This document shows positions 48,730 through 61,569 of a DNA stretch of 64,000 nt, piece by piece (position 1 is the stretch's first letter; the number at the start of each line of letters is the position of its first letter). The notes under the pieces were generated by a model, which was not told where the DNA came from, searched no databases, and was given only the letters and a program-made list of their open reading frames with translations. Source of the stretch: Xiphophorus maculatus (taxonomy: Eukaryota > Chordata > Actinopteri > Cyprinodontiformes > Poeciliidae); contig NC_036443.1 in the NCBI RefSeq assembly GCF_002775205.1, forward strand, positions 9,353,698 through 9,417,697, given 5' to 3'. Made by a program: the position numbers and the translations under genes.

Positions 48730-49096
48730 GTATAGATTACCCGGGGACAATCACAGATAATACACAGAGTAACTGGTAAAAAAGTGGGACATAACCCGCT
48801 CTGGACAGCTCTTTTTTCCGGGATTGAAGACGGCAGAGAGTTGCAAAACGTGGTTGGTGTCGCTCGTCACTGACGCTGGGCGAAGTGTCAACAGAAGAGT
48901 TTGCTGGGAAAAAAAAAAAAAATGTGTCGGTTTTATGGTCTTTGACTCATAAACAGAAGTTTGGGCAACAGGGATAATTTAGACAGGCGTCTTTCTCTGC
49001 CTCCAGCTGCTAAATAACAGCGTAGCGGACTTGAAGGAGGCTAACCGACGCTGCTACCTCAGCTAGCTTTGTTGTGACCCGGAGGATCCGCTCGAC

Positions 49097-52000
49097 ATGC
49101 CGCGGAGTAAAAAAGGGAAACGTGGCTCCAGTAAGCCGGGTGAGTAACAGTAGCACGGAAACCCCCGTCCACCTTTGTAGACAGAAGAAAACAACAGGAC
49201 GCATAATCTGAAAAACAGGCTTTACATCTTGTAGTAACATTTATGGTGTCCATGTGGCGACAGCAGCCTGTTGCTCTTCTGACTCCAGCGTGTAAACCTG
49301 TCATTGTTGCACCTGGCAACCACCGCATCTTTAAGCTATTTTACAATTTATTACGATTCGTAATATTTGCAGAATGTTTTTTGTAAGGTTTTAGCGCGAT
49401 TTGTCACCCATGACTTCTTTTAGCATGACAGATGACTTTTGATTAGACATTAGCATATTTACAAATGAGTGCAGTTTTGTAAGTACAATGTGTTTTTATC
49501 ATGAATGAAAATAGGTGTTGGAGATGCACCTATTTGCGATCATTTGTGGTTTATCACCAATTTTGCAAAGCTTTTAAATCTGATTTCAGCCAATTCCGAT
49601 TTCTGTACTCTAAAACTCTAAAAAAAAATTCTAAATATTTTTTGACAAGTGGAGAATGACATATGTAAAACAACGTTCTGTTTACATAGAATAGAATAGA
49701 ATAGAATTACTTTATTCATCCCAGCAGGGAAATTGTTGCTGTGTTGCTCTTTTTCATTGAAAAGCTAAACACGCAGTAAAATGCTCCACATTGGACAGAG
49801 CTATTTGCACACCTACAACTAAGTACAAATGCACAAAAACATCAGTGAGACAATCTAATCGACCATTTTACTAATCAGGAACTCTTATTGGGAATCAGTA
49901 GAGCAGATATATATACAAAAAGCTTTATTTGTCCTAAAAACAATAACTGATTAAAACAGATATCAGCAAGCCAAACCTTAAATAAAATAAGAATTTATAA
50001 TTCGGGAAAAGATCATTGTGCATCATTAATTGCAACATACCAATTTTATAAGAAAACTGAGGCTATAGCAGTGTAGTCATAATTTATTGAACTTTTTCCT
50101 CCAAGTTATTTTATAAATAAATACCTACGTTTAAGCCTTAAGAAACCTTTTTGTCATGAATGATTAGTATTTATATTGGCACCAGACGTAATGTCACACA
50201 ATCCGGATTTCACAAATATTTCAAAACAGAGACAACATGATGGCAGAGTTGATATTTTAAACTATTTTCAACATTTTTTTTATTAAGAGATCAGCATGAA
50301 TAGCAAAACAATCTCTGTTCCTCATAGCTGATCCTGATCTTAACTATAATATATTGTGGTGTGTTTTTTTTGTCTCTTTTTTTCTTTCAAATATCTTAAA
50401 ATTGCGACCAAATTAATTTGTTACTACACTAACACTCGTAATGGACTTTAGAACATGCAGCTCCCTTTAGAAACACTTTTTTTTAGTACGAGGTTCATTT
50501 TTCTGATTACTCAGACATTTACAATACTAACATAGTGTACACTTGCGTGCAGGGTTACAGTGAACTGCATGCTATTTTTAGCAGCAGTGATATCATGCTA
50601 CTTAAGTTGTGCACAGCTGGTTGTACAGTTAGGTTTCAGAGTGCTGAAAGTGGAAAATCTGCACGCCATGTGCAAGTCTGTCTTTTTTTTTCCTGCAGCC
50701 ACACTAACAGGTTCCCGATGTTGTATGACAGTGGTGTGAATCTCATGTGTCCCTGTTCCAACCTGTTTGGAAAGCATGCATCTGTACACACAATCTCTGT
50801 TGCATTGATTACCAACGGAAATTACAAGGAGGGAAGCCATAAAGAAGTAAACTAATACATCGACAGAGTCATTAAATGTGGCGCTGCAGTGAGATCATGG
50901 AGCATTTGAGCACTAGTGCTTATATGTAACATGATTTAGAAATAAAGCTCACTTCTGGTGTTTTTCTCTCCAACACCGCCATCCCTCATTTTCCCTTCAA
51001 CATCCTTTTGGTCCTTTTGCCCATGTGTCTCCCAACTCCATCAGGCTCTCTGCGTCAGGAGGTTCTTCAGCTGCAACTCTCAGCTAAAGGATCGTTGAAA
51101 GGTAACATCTCTGATTCCTAACATCAGATCCCTGTTGAGCTCAAACCCTGCGATGACCCTCAGTAAGGTGCATGCAGTAAACCTTAACATCAACTGAAAT
51201 GCTAAAGCACGCGGAAGCCATTTAAATTCTTCACCCATATGCCTCACCTGACTTTAAACACTTTTTTTTTTTTTTTAACTGAAATTATTAGTCAACTTCC
51301 ATATGACCTGACTAGAAGTGTTGCTGATGATGAGGGATTGTTTTTCCTCTTTATAGATGGGGAAGTAGAATTGTGGAATTTTTTAAATGTATTATTTGGA
51401 TTTTGGCTCCAAGCGATGGCAAAAACAGCATAATTGTGGTTGGGGTGATTTTTTTAAAAGGCCACTGTTGGTAAAAATGTCCAGAGAGAGGCAGCGGTGG
51501 TATTTGTAGGCGACACTTTTACGCACCTGAGAAAATCAGGGTTTTGTTTTTTATTTAAAGACAATGAAATATTTGTCTTTAAATATTGGGCCATATTTAC
51601 TGCTGGTTGCTATTTGCAGCAAAAATGCAACTAGCGTAAATGTGAACAGTGACCTTCTTAGGAATTTAGCACAGAAAATGTGCCTAAAATATGGATAGAA
51701 TATAAAATGTGAGCAATTTTTTCATATTTCTGAAAATAACACATGATTTTTATTTAGTTTAGGTTGTTTTCTCCAGAGTGTTAAAAGCACTAAATCGTCA
51801 TTGTAGTAGTTTATTTATTTCTTAAAAATAAAACTCTCTTTAATGAAATTGACCTGCCCCAAACCTCCAACCTGTTTCACTGTTAAATGCTGAAACTCGT
51901 GCACAGAAGAACATAAAATAAGTTAACCACTCCCAACCTGAATCCCAGTTCCTCCTGAAGCAGGTGACAGTTTGGTCAAACTGTTTCCGGCTTACACCAG

Positions 52001-55000
52001 AACCTGACTGCAGTGTGGGGCCACTGGGTGATGAGGACTGGAGGAAGGGAAGCAGGCTGCAGTGAGCTGTGGACACGTGTTGCTCGTTTGGCTTCTCTGA
52101 GTGAAGATAAAATTAGAGACGTTTTTTTTTTTGTTCTTTTTTTTTCTCGGTCTCCAAGTGACAGTTTGCATGTGCAGTCATCTGAAATCCCAGCAGTCGT
52201 CTTTGCCTACTGAAATGGATTTTGTGGTTTCAGATGACAGGTTATTTCCCAAACAAAGCCGTCCAGTGATATTTGGGTCAGCGTCACCGACCGCTGGAGT
52301 CTTTTGTTCGATCGATGAGATGGATGAGATGACATGCGAGTCGTGGCAGGCAGATAACAGAGCCGTGGGTGGGTCTGCGTGGGAAGGTGTATCGCTGTGT
52401 GTGGGGCTGCAGTGGGAGTCAGCAGGCGGTGATCAGGAGTTCAAGGATAACTGGAGAAACTGCCGACTGGTCCACGCTCACAGAGCGCATTAGCTTCCCA
52501 CCGAACCTGTTTGTTGATCCCATGTTGGGCAAACTCTGATTATGGAAACACATTTTTGCAGGTTCACAACAGTGATAAAGAGTAAAAAAAAACAAACAAA
52601 GCAGACAGAATGTGTCCTGTAGCGTTTAATATAACAAACAAGACAAAATCATATTGTATGATTAGTCAATTTTTCAAATTCTGATCCATTATTTTTAAAA
52701 GCTTTATTTTTCCGACCCACATTTTTATCAGTTTCCTATTTGTCTTTGATAACCGTGCAGGAAGATAGAACGGCATCGATTTCTTTCTTAAATTCTAGTT
52801 GTGAACCATTATTATTTATAACAGAGGAGGGGCGACTTCATAACATGAGTCACTGTTAAAAATACTTTCACTATTTTATTAAGAAAGACAAAATGATAAT
52901 GGAGTGTAGCATCATATATTAGTGACTATCCCAGGTCATGTTACTAAAACAACTCTTTCCTTTCTTTGTTCTAACTTCCTAAGATTGGACCCTCAATAGA
53001 AAACAGAAAATTAATTCTTTCTATTATTTGCTGACAGTCTTCTGTCACAGCCTGAGTGAACCACAAATGTCATAGGAAGTGCAGGGTTCTATTAAATGGT
53101 TTCTATTAAAACTACAGTTGTGATATGTAGTTTTTAAACACTTCACCTGTAATGAAAATGGCTAACAGTTTATATGGTTAGCTCACTGATTGCTAAAAGC
53201 TGGTATTTTTCAATTGCGTAATTTCAGTCACCAGTTGATTTTTATTTTTATTTTTTAATTCATGAATGTAGTGTCATAGTATTAGTGGATACATTTATGA
53301 GTGGACTAATAATAAGGCTGTAGAAAGCCTACCCTAAAGTTTAAATAAAAGACATGGAAGAATCTAAAACTGGGTCCGCTCAGGTTTGAATAGCTGAACT
53401 TTCCCCTATTATTACTCTGGTTACACATTCAATTTCCAGTTAGTCATAGGTTGACTATGAACAGTTATTTTTTTCTTTATTCAGGTGGAAACTGCTAAAT
53501 AATACAAGAGCAAATGTTGCTGAAGTTTTAACTCCTCTCACTTCTGTAGTTTTTGTTCAGTTTGGAGTAACTGTCAAGTGTTTGTTAAAACTAAATCACT
53601 TCAGCTGGTATCTGAAATAAAATCACTCTGCTTTCCTGCTGTATGGGTGACCTCTGAATCACTTTTACCGTACCAGTTGATTTTTAACGTGAACACAAAC
53701 GCAGCGTGACCATTCTGGATCGTGAACACCCAATGAGGGGACCGATGAACGGCCTCGCTGGTCTTCAGTAATCCCACCAACAGTAGAAAGTCCTGAGGCA
53801 GCAGAAACATGAGAGTTAGCTTAGCTTAACCTGCCTGCCTCTTCTTCCTCCACCACACATGGCAGAGCTGTGCTGGAACAAACCCCCGGTGTGCTAATAA
53901 AAGCCTAAACCATCACATAGTACTGCTTAATGGGAAAACCTTTCCAGTTCAGCGGTTTCCAGCTATTATGTCCTGATAGATAGAAAAAAATAAAAAAACA
54001 CCTTTTCCTCTAGTGGATGTCATCCTGAAAGCCATTTTACTTGATGAATGTCATCGTTTGTACAAGCCTGGCCCAGTTTGTAGCAAATTGCAATCATGCA
54101 TGAATGTGTGTGTGCAAAATTTTATCATTCATTGTGAATTTTTTGAAAACTACATATGCAAGGATTGTAGGTTTTGTGGCCAGTGTCTAATCCATATTTA
54201 TTTTTTGTAATTCCACGTTTCAGATTCCAGGCTTTTTGTTTTCTTCACTTTTAAAAGTCATCAAGTTTCAGTAGAATACACCGTTTTCTTTATAGAAGCT
54301 TCTTTGCTTCCTCTGACTTAACAGTAAAATAAACTGAATAGCGTTCAGTCTTCCCTTGGTAAAAACTTGGTAAAAACTTCGGCACCGAAGTGTGTTGCTA
54401 GCAGTTTGAGCTGGTAGCATCTCACTGAGCTGCATTCACTGATTCGAGAAAATGTTGGAATTTTAGTGTCTGATGAGATCATGTCAAGATTTATGTTGTC
54501 AAATTTTTCTTTGCATTTCCATTTAATTATAGGGTATACAGTTTGCACTCAGTATTCATTGGGTTCAGGGACCACAGCCACCCACGAACAGCCAAAATAT
54601 AAAAACTTCAGACCCCCTCTAAAATTGCTTATAACTGCATATGTTAATATACCTTAATATGTATTAATTCACCCAGTAGAAACAGTTTGGGGACTAGTGC
54701 AGAAGCTAACATATAGTCTTGCTTTAACGCTACTTTTGGGGTATTCTTTCAACTATTTTAGATATTTGCCTATTTATGGATTGTTCTGCAGAAAAACCCA
54801 TAAATAGGCAAATTTTCCATAAAAAATTCAGTTGTGTTCCACATAAAAAAATGTGCGTACAGGGTAATACGTGAATACATAACGGCAAACAGGCGGGGTC
54901 CACTGTATCTAGAAACCAGAAACTGACTCGGGTCGTAAGTGTTTGAGTCAGAAACACAAATGATTGAAAAGCAAATGAACAAAGACAATCTGCCTCTTTT

Positions 55001-58000
55001 TCTCTCTAAGAGTAATTAACTCTTCCACTCACACTCACTCTACAACTTCGTCTGGGTTCCAAGTCTTTCCTTGGTCCACTAAAGCACAAATCTCGGTTCT
55101 ACCCTCACCTGGTACCAACATGTGCTGACAGTGAGTTTATTTTCCAAGAGCTCCTGATTTTAAACTTGTTTTTTTCCCTGGCTTGTGGAAATAACAATCA
55201 TTGCTGCTGATCATTGTTAACAGCGTTTGTTGACTTATTCTCTCAGCCCACTTCATTTTAACTTGCTACTAAAAAGATTTCTTTGTTCTTGTTGGGTGTT
55301 TTTCCCTCCAAGTGCTTCACGTTCTGTGGATGTTTTGTTTTTGTCTCCAGGTGTTAGAAACGGGATGAAGGGAGAATCTGCAGCCAGTGACGATGAGCCG
55401 ACATCGGACATTCTCAGCCACTACAGTAGCGCCAGTGAAACTGCTTCGGTCCTGGAAGAGGGCCCAGGTCTGTACAGAGACACAGATATTATAATGCACA
55501 AAGCAGGCTGATTAAATTAGAGCAGCTGATTAAACAAATTTAGTTCTTGTTGCTGTAGTGAATATTAGATAACTTTTTCTGAATGTTTAATAGTATGTCT
55601 TAACTTGTTCACAACTACTTTGCGCAACATTTATCTTCTAAGTGCTCTCTGGTCATATTTAGGGAGTGAGCAGGTGGATGAACAGACTGCACAAGAAGAA
55701 ACAGAAGACAAGCTCAAGCAGTGTATAGACAACCTGATGGACAGAAGGTGAAGGTTTTTATTTAGCTTCTCTAAAATAGAAATAGTGGTAGCACGATGGT
55801 CTGCTAGAACCTAACATTATATCCTGAAAATTGATTTACAGGACAATATATCCTGAAAATCAAAACGCCAAGAATTAGTGTGTGGAGACAAAAATGCTAT
55901 TAGACAGATGACTTGTTTGAATTAATGATTGGCAGCAAGAAGATGTCAAACAACTAAAAGTTTGAAAACACAAGAATTTATGGGCTGCAGTGTTGATGAA
56001 GTAACTGTGTTCTCCTATAAAATGTAATTTTCTATGCAAATATATTCATCATTCTACTGTGCAGTTTTCTTCAGTTTGTTGGGTTCTGATCATCAAAGTT
56101 CTGCGCATTAAACTCTGCTTTACAATAATATATTGCCACAACAGATGGATATTGTAGCAGCCAACATCAAAAAGCTTTGACTGCCTCTATTGTCTCATTG
56201 CAAAGTCTGGCTCTGTTTGTCTTTTTCTTCCAGTGCAAAGACTCGTCTAGCAGCCCTGGAGTCACTACGACAAGCTTTCTCCTCCAGAGTTCTGTACGAC
56301 TTCCTGACAGGCCACCGTCTCACGGTGCGCGACTACCTGGAGAGAAGTCTCAAAAAAGGTTCCGAAGACAATCGAGTTAATAGATTGACATTGTGTGTCA
56401 TCATTGATGCGTCATGCTTTAGTTTTGTTTGTTTGTACACAAACTTTCTGATTACTTTATGAAAGCTTTGCCTGAGCTTGTTTGATGCAATATAAAACAT
56501 CGTTCTTAGAGTGAACCAGTTAGGTCGCCCGAACTTGAATTTCTTCCTCTGTCCCTTCGTGTCTGCAGGCGTCGGAGAGGAACAGGCCGCGGCGGCAAAC
56601 GTTTTCACGATGCTGTGCATCCAGCTCGGAGGAGGGGACGAGGCCGAGGAGGGCTTCAAGTCGCTTTGTCCTGTTCTCACCTCCATCCTGAGTGACGACA
56701 GTGCCAATATAGCAGCTCGTCAGAGCGTGAGTGATGCCCTCTTCTTAGCAAATCGCACTTTAAAATTAAAACACTCTTTCTGATTGGAAGTTCTGGACGA
56801 TAAAAAAAAGACCAAGATTAAAATGTGGGATTAGCAGTTTTGAACACATCTGTTTCAGAACATTTTATATGCATACACTGCTTTGTTTTTAAATAAAGAT
56901 TTCTGCTTCTTTTTGGATGTTTTAAAAAGAGAAACACCATAATTGTTTCAATTCACGGTCACTGTTTAGACAAAAAAATAAATAAATAAAAACATTGATG
57001 TACATCAGTATGGCTTAATAAGAAAACTTCAGTGTTTTAATGTACATCTGCTCATCTCCTGTCTCATCAGTGTGCCAGGGCTTTGGGGATGTGTTGCTAT
57101 GTCTCCACTGCAGAAGAAGGAGAGGTGAGATTTGTTTGCAACGTTTTGTGCTAACACACAACTACTCAATAACAAACCTGGGACAAAACACCCAAAAAAG
57201 CATAAATGAGTTTCATATATGTTGGCTTTTGTATTTAGTTTTTGTTCAATGCACATTTTTAACATGGTATCTGAACTGTTGCAGGACCTGGTGAAGACAC
57301 TGGCTCTTCTGGAGAGTGTCTTCTCATCTTCCTACCCTAACACAGAAGGAACGCTGCCCACACCCAAACCCGGTCTGCCCGGCCTCCACACTGCCGCCCT
57401 GCAGGCCTGGTCGCTGCTGGCCACACTCTGTCCCACTTCCAAACTCACTGAGCTGCTGGAACTGTGAGTGGACATGAAAAACATAATAAATATTAATACT
57501 CCAAATAAAGATTTATATCTCACTTTTTTTGTTTTGATACATTCTTTTTCAGTTGAATAAACAAGTATATGTAAAATTTGAGTGAAAATCCAGTTTTTCA
57601 TCCTTTGTTTTCAATCTAAATTTATTTTAGATTTATTGATATTCACATAAAAAAAAAATACCCACCATCCTATTTTGCCCATTCCACAAATTTGTGTTTG
57701 TGGAATGTATATCAACTTATTTTATGGACAAATACTCGAAACGCACATTGCAACATCAGCCAAGATTTGCAGAAGAAGTCTGTATTAAGTCAAAACACAG
57801 TCACCACCAAAACAGCTCACACACACTGATATTTCATTGTGCTGTCTTGAATATCACATGCATTCACAAGTTCTTTTAGAAATGAGAAGCTACTCATTGC
57901 ATCAACCTCAATGAGTTGTTCAGCTAGAACAGCCGTCCCTTGATAGCTGGAATTTAAACCCAGGACTTTGTCTAATGTACTCCAACGTTATTGTATAATG

Positions 58001-59696
58001 TCATTAGTTGGTAGTAATCGTTACCAAATACTGATTATGCGTTCACTGTGTTCTTTGTAGGCACCTTCCTAAGCTGCAGGCCTGTCTGCAGAGCAGCGAC
58101 GTCAACTACAGAATTGCAGTGGGAGAGACGATTGCTCTGCTGGTGGAGTTGGGCCGAGATATAGATGAGGTAATCGCAAACAAATACTATTTGCATGGTG
58201 GAGGGTAGTGTAACTATTGATGAATAATGGATGAATATTTTGTTGAACGCAGATCAATCTATTACATAAAATTCTATTAAAATTTATTGAAGTTTGGGGT
58301 TGTAACTTGATAGAATGTGGGAAAAATATCAAGGAACATAAATGCTTTTGCTAAGCACTGTAAATGCCTTTGATTTAGCGTCACTAACGCTATGTTGCTC
58401 GTGTAGGAGTTTGAGGTGGAGGACACTGAAAGTCTGTGCGAATGTCTGAAGAGTTTAGCCACAGACGGCAACAAACACAGAGCCAAAAATGACAGAAGGA
58501 AACAGCGTTCCATCTTCAGAGAGGTGCTACATTACATAGAGGTTGGTAACTGTCTCAAGTATTTCCAACTTGGAGGCTTTGACTTTTGGCTTCCTGTTTG
58601 CAGTAGGTTTCTTCTGCATCCCTGTTGTCTCTTTAGTTCCTGACATCCAGTTTCTGTCCCCACAGAATGAGGATTTCAATGAGGAGAAGATCAGATTTGG
58701 GATGGAGAGCGTTTACATCGATGGGTGGATGAGGAAAAGAATCTACGATGCCTTCAAGGAGATCCTAGAATCTGGAGTTAGACACCATTTACAGGTGTGG
58801 TAACAACGCTCCAACACAATAAAACACGCTGTGTAGAACATTAAGGCGATTTGTCCTCAACCAACCTCTATATGTAACTTGTTTTGTGCAGTACAACCAG
58901 CTACTCCGAGACATCTTTGGCCTTGGACCTCCCCTCATCTTAGATGCTGCTACTATCAAAGGCAGTAAGATCTCACGGGCAGAGAAGGTAAGGTATAATT
59001 AATTTTTTCACTAGCTTACTCCTGGCTCTTAAGACCATTAATACCTGTTCAGAATAAAAAGTATGTTTGAAAACACACAGTTTAATAGCCATTTAATTTT
59101 TACCATTAAAACATGACCTCTTCAAATTGTATTGGTTTAAAATAAAGGCCAATACATTCTCTACTGGTATGTATTGCTATTCAGTCTTAGTTTATGAAAT
59201 AGTCATTAAAGGTTTCCCCCAGAAAACTTGCTAAGCCCGGTGGTTGGGTGCTCAGGCAGCAGCCTGTTGTGCTTTTGAGTTAAAAAATGTTTAAAGTTGA
59301 CAGGAAATTTGAAAATATCACTTGATAATTATGTGTTATTGAAAGATTGGAAGATTAATACTTGAACACCAGCTATAAAGTTTTAAAAGATGCAAACATT
59401 TTAAAAAGACTTTAAAAAATAAGCAATGCTTAGCCTGGTGGGGGCACAAGTAAAGCCTGGTGGCCCGCCAGGCTTATAATGCACTGGGGTAACTCTGGTC
59501 ATTTCTTTTTTTTACCTCCTCACGGAAAAATGTTTTTTTCTGGCGAAGAAATCTTACACCCTAGAAAAACTTCCTCCTAATGTAGCATAAACACTTTTTT
59601 CCTCCCCTTCAACAGCATTTATTCAACGCAGCTGCCTTCAAAGCCCGAACGAAACAGAGGAATAAAGTCAGGGACAAACGCGCTGATGTCATGTGA
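49097..59696 (+). CDS. ifrd2: ifrd2, interferon-related developmental regulator 2 (12 coding exons)
   Basis: IFRD proteins are ARM/HEAT-like helical proteins; mammalian IFRD2 binds idle 80S ribosomes and represses translation. Exons: 49097-49139, 55351-55467, 55663-55747, 56234-56358, 56569-56726, 57071-57124, 57285-57463, 58061-58169, 58407-58541, 58666-58794, 58892-58987, 59616-59696; phases join, 436 residues (the human protein is about this size). Landmarks: basic start MPRSKKGKRG, acidic/Ser stretch, DKLKQCIDNLMDRSAKTR, MLCIQLG, RIAVGETIALLVELGRD, ATDGNKHRAKNDRRKQRS, GLGPPLILDAATIKG and C-terminal AAFKARTKQRNKVRDKRADV. Synteny with hyal and lsmem2 favours ifrd2 over ifrd1. Intron 1 is 6.2 kb and contains a candidate cassette exon (51045-51101). 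Confidence 0.93.
49688..49735 (-). mobile_element. LINE-type 3' tail with (GAATA)n
   Basis: The GAATA repeats joined to 'actttattcatcccagcagg gaaatt' are the reverse of a frequent fish non-LTR retrotransposon 3' end. Only the tail is seen. Confidence 0.55.
51045..51101 (+). other. ifrd2: candidate 57-nt cassette exon of ifrd2
   Basis: A long pyrimidine-rich stretch (about 50960-51042) leads to CAG at 51042-51044, and the block ends GAAAG|GTAACA at 51101/51102. Both borders are phase 1, as exon 1 requires, and 57 is divisible by three. It would insert SLRQEVLQLQLSAKGSLK after the first 14 residues without a stop. No transcript evidence is available. Confidence 0.55.
54540..54910. mobile_element. 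probable MITE around a 16-bp hairpin
   Basis: The right end 'ggcggggtccactgtat' and left part 'gggttcagggaccacagcca' resemble a fish MITE type with 'cagtggaccccgc' ends. ATTTGCCTATTTATGG (54764-54779) and its exact complement (54798-54813) form a hairpin within it. Ends not exactly placed. Confidence 0.45.
58230..58360. mobile_element. Tc1-type terminal fragment in an ifrd2 intron
   Basis: 'gaatgtgggaaaaatatcaa' followed by 'cttttgctaagcactgtaa' resembles the 'tgtggaaaatttcaaggggtatgaatacttttgcaaggcactg' ends of fish Tc1-derived repeats. Short and decayed. Confidence 0.45.
59213..59490. mobile_element. probable MITE in the last ifrd2 intron
   Basis: The left side 'tttcccccagaaaacttgct' then 'aagcccggtgg', and the right side 'ggcccgccaggcttataatg' then 'cactgggg', are imperfect inverted ends around an AT-rich core. 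No coding sequence. Confidence 0.45.
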
Positions 59697-60163
59697 GGGA
59701 CGGACAAGAAGGGAGCGGATGAGGAACTGAGATGCCTTCGGATCTTCCCCCATCAGACACAAAAAGACTCAGATTTTTTCACTTGTGCTCTTCATTTGCT
59801 CTACAAAGAGCTTTACCTGCTATGAAGCGTTTTTGCCAGACCAGTTGTGTGGTTTTAATGAAAACATTTTGATGCTTTTTTGTTTTGTATTAATAAGTAG
59901 CAGAACAGGGTTGAAATCTGAACCAAACATTTAAAGAATCTGATTCTGTGCAAAAAAAGGAGCCAAGGAAACGTTGTGCTAAGTGTCTTTACTGTATGGG
60001 ATGTCCGATTCCTTGTTTACCCACCTGAAAGCCTCATGTCTCTCACCCAGCCAGAGTGGCTTCTTCAGCAGCCAAAAAAACCTTTTCAAGGAATGCAACC
60101 TTTGAGAAACGTGTGTGGTGTTTGTGTGCGAGTGTGTTTTATCTGACATTAATTTAACCATGA

Positions 60164-60169
60164 AATAAA
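60164..60169 (+). terminator. ifrd2 polyadenylation signal
   Basis: AATAAA about 470 nt after the ifrd2 stop codon, the first good signal. Confidence 0.6.
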
Positions 60170-60189
60170 ACACTTACCATGTGAATCCA

Positions 60190-61500
60190 GAAGATGCCTA
60201 ATTAAAAAAAAGAAACATTATTATTGTCATCTCTGTATTGTTTTTGCTTTTACAAAATAAGTGAGCTTTTTCTGGTGGAAAAAATTGTATTTTACTGTTT
60301 TAATTTATTATAAGAGCTGTAATAAGTGGGGTTTTTTTAAGAAACTTGAAATTATGAACTGTTTACAGACACAACTATGGTTAAAGATGACAGAGGTTTA
60401 TATAAGTTTTCTTTCCGATTCATTTGACGAGGGTTACCGGGTCATAAAATATTTACGTGTATGTAACACATAGAACATGGATTCATGGACATATGTGTAT
60501 GTGAGATGAATTGAATGAATTTTAGTCTCTAGACAACAGTAAATGTTTTAACAGCTGCTGATCAGCAAGTTTGACAACATTGTTTTTAACTAATGAAGTT
60601 CACATTAAACATCCGTCTGTTTCAATGACTTTTATTTGGTGAACTTGATGGCTGCCAAACAGTTTGAACTGGTGATAAACCAGAAGAAGGGAGAATGTTT
60701 GCAGAGTCACTGCAAACTTTTACAGTTTAGTAACTGTGTTGTTGATCCTTCTTGGAGGGAATCAAATGAAATAAAAAGCAGTTCAACATCTACATTGTTT
60801 TTAGTTATTCCAAATTGTCGAAATGTTGCATTGGTTTTGGACTAGTGCGTTTTCTTACAAGTAAAGTCAGCATAAGGCTAATGGGCATGTGTGCAATTTT
60901 TAAAAAAATCATACTTTTTCTATGGTTTTAAAAATCAAAGAATGTGCTGTCTATCTTAGCATTTAAAGGTTTTTATTTTGATTTATCATCTGAAATCATG
61001 GATATTATTTAATGCATCGTCTTTTTATTTGATGTTCATACCGAGTCCATGCTGACCACATGGAAAAATGGGAGGTGGGGACTTAAAGCAAATGTTTTAC
61101 TGGATTAGCATAATCTAAGATGGACACAAATGTATTCAATAGAGAAAGTTCAACACGTCTTTTCCGGGAAAAGTATACATTTCCAAGTAAAAACCCACTA
61201 CCATTATGGCGGTGGCTCATGTTTATATTTAACTCAAAAGAAAATGCTTTTATTTTGGTGTTGTTTCTGCTGCCTCCTCGTGGTTGCTTTCATCACTACA
61301 CCCACTTTGAACTGAGCAAGGTGGTATAGTCCCAACATGGAGGCGCAGCGCAGGTAGAGCAAAAATCATTCGGGTTTGGTGTTGAAGCGGCTTCCTGAAA
61401 TGCATTTCAGTCATTGACCGAGGGCTGCGCTTAGCTCTTGGCCTGAAATAGAAGCATTTGGCTGCTGCTCCTGAGGAGTAACACTTTCATGCAACGACGG
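60190..61500. other. ifrd2-apeh spacer
   Basis: AT-rich sequence without recognisable genes. The last 200 bp (about 61330-61560) become more GC-rich and are the likely apeh promoter and 5'UTR. Confidence 0.5.
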
Positions 61501-61569
61501 TGCCATTATCAGGCTTGTTAGCTGAGTCTGGTGGTTCATAGTGAGCCGTGTGTGTCGCCTCAGACGCGG

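Larger units (their letters stand above)
49140..55350 (+). other. ifrd2 intron 1
   Basis: Apart from the cassette-exon candidate it holds a GAATA run with a LINE-like 'actttattcatcccagcagg' tail (49688-49735), a 16-bp hairpin (54764-54813) and a probable MITE at about 54540-54910. An open frame at 52101-52493 has no recognisable domain. Confidence 0.6.

Noticed and set aside
52101-52493. 130-codon frame in ifrd2 intron 1
   Set aside because: Begins with a T-run-derived Phe tract, has no recognised domain and no splice context.
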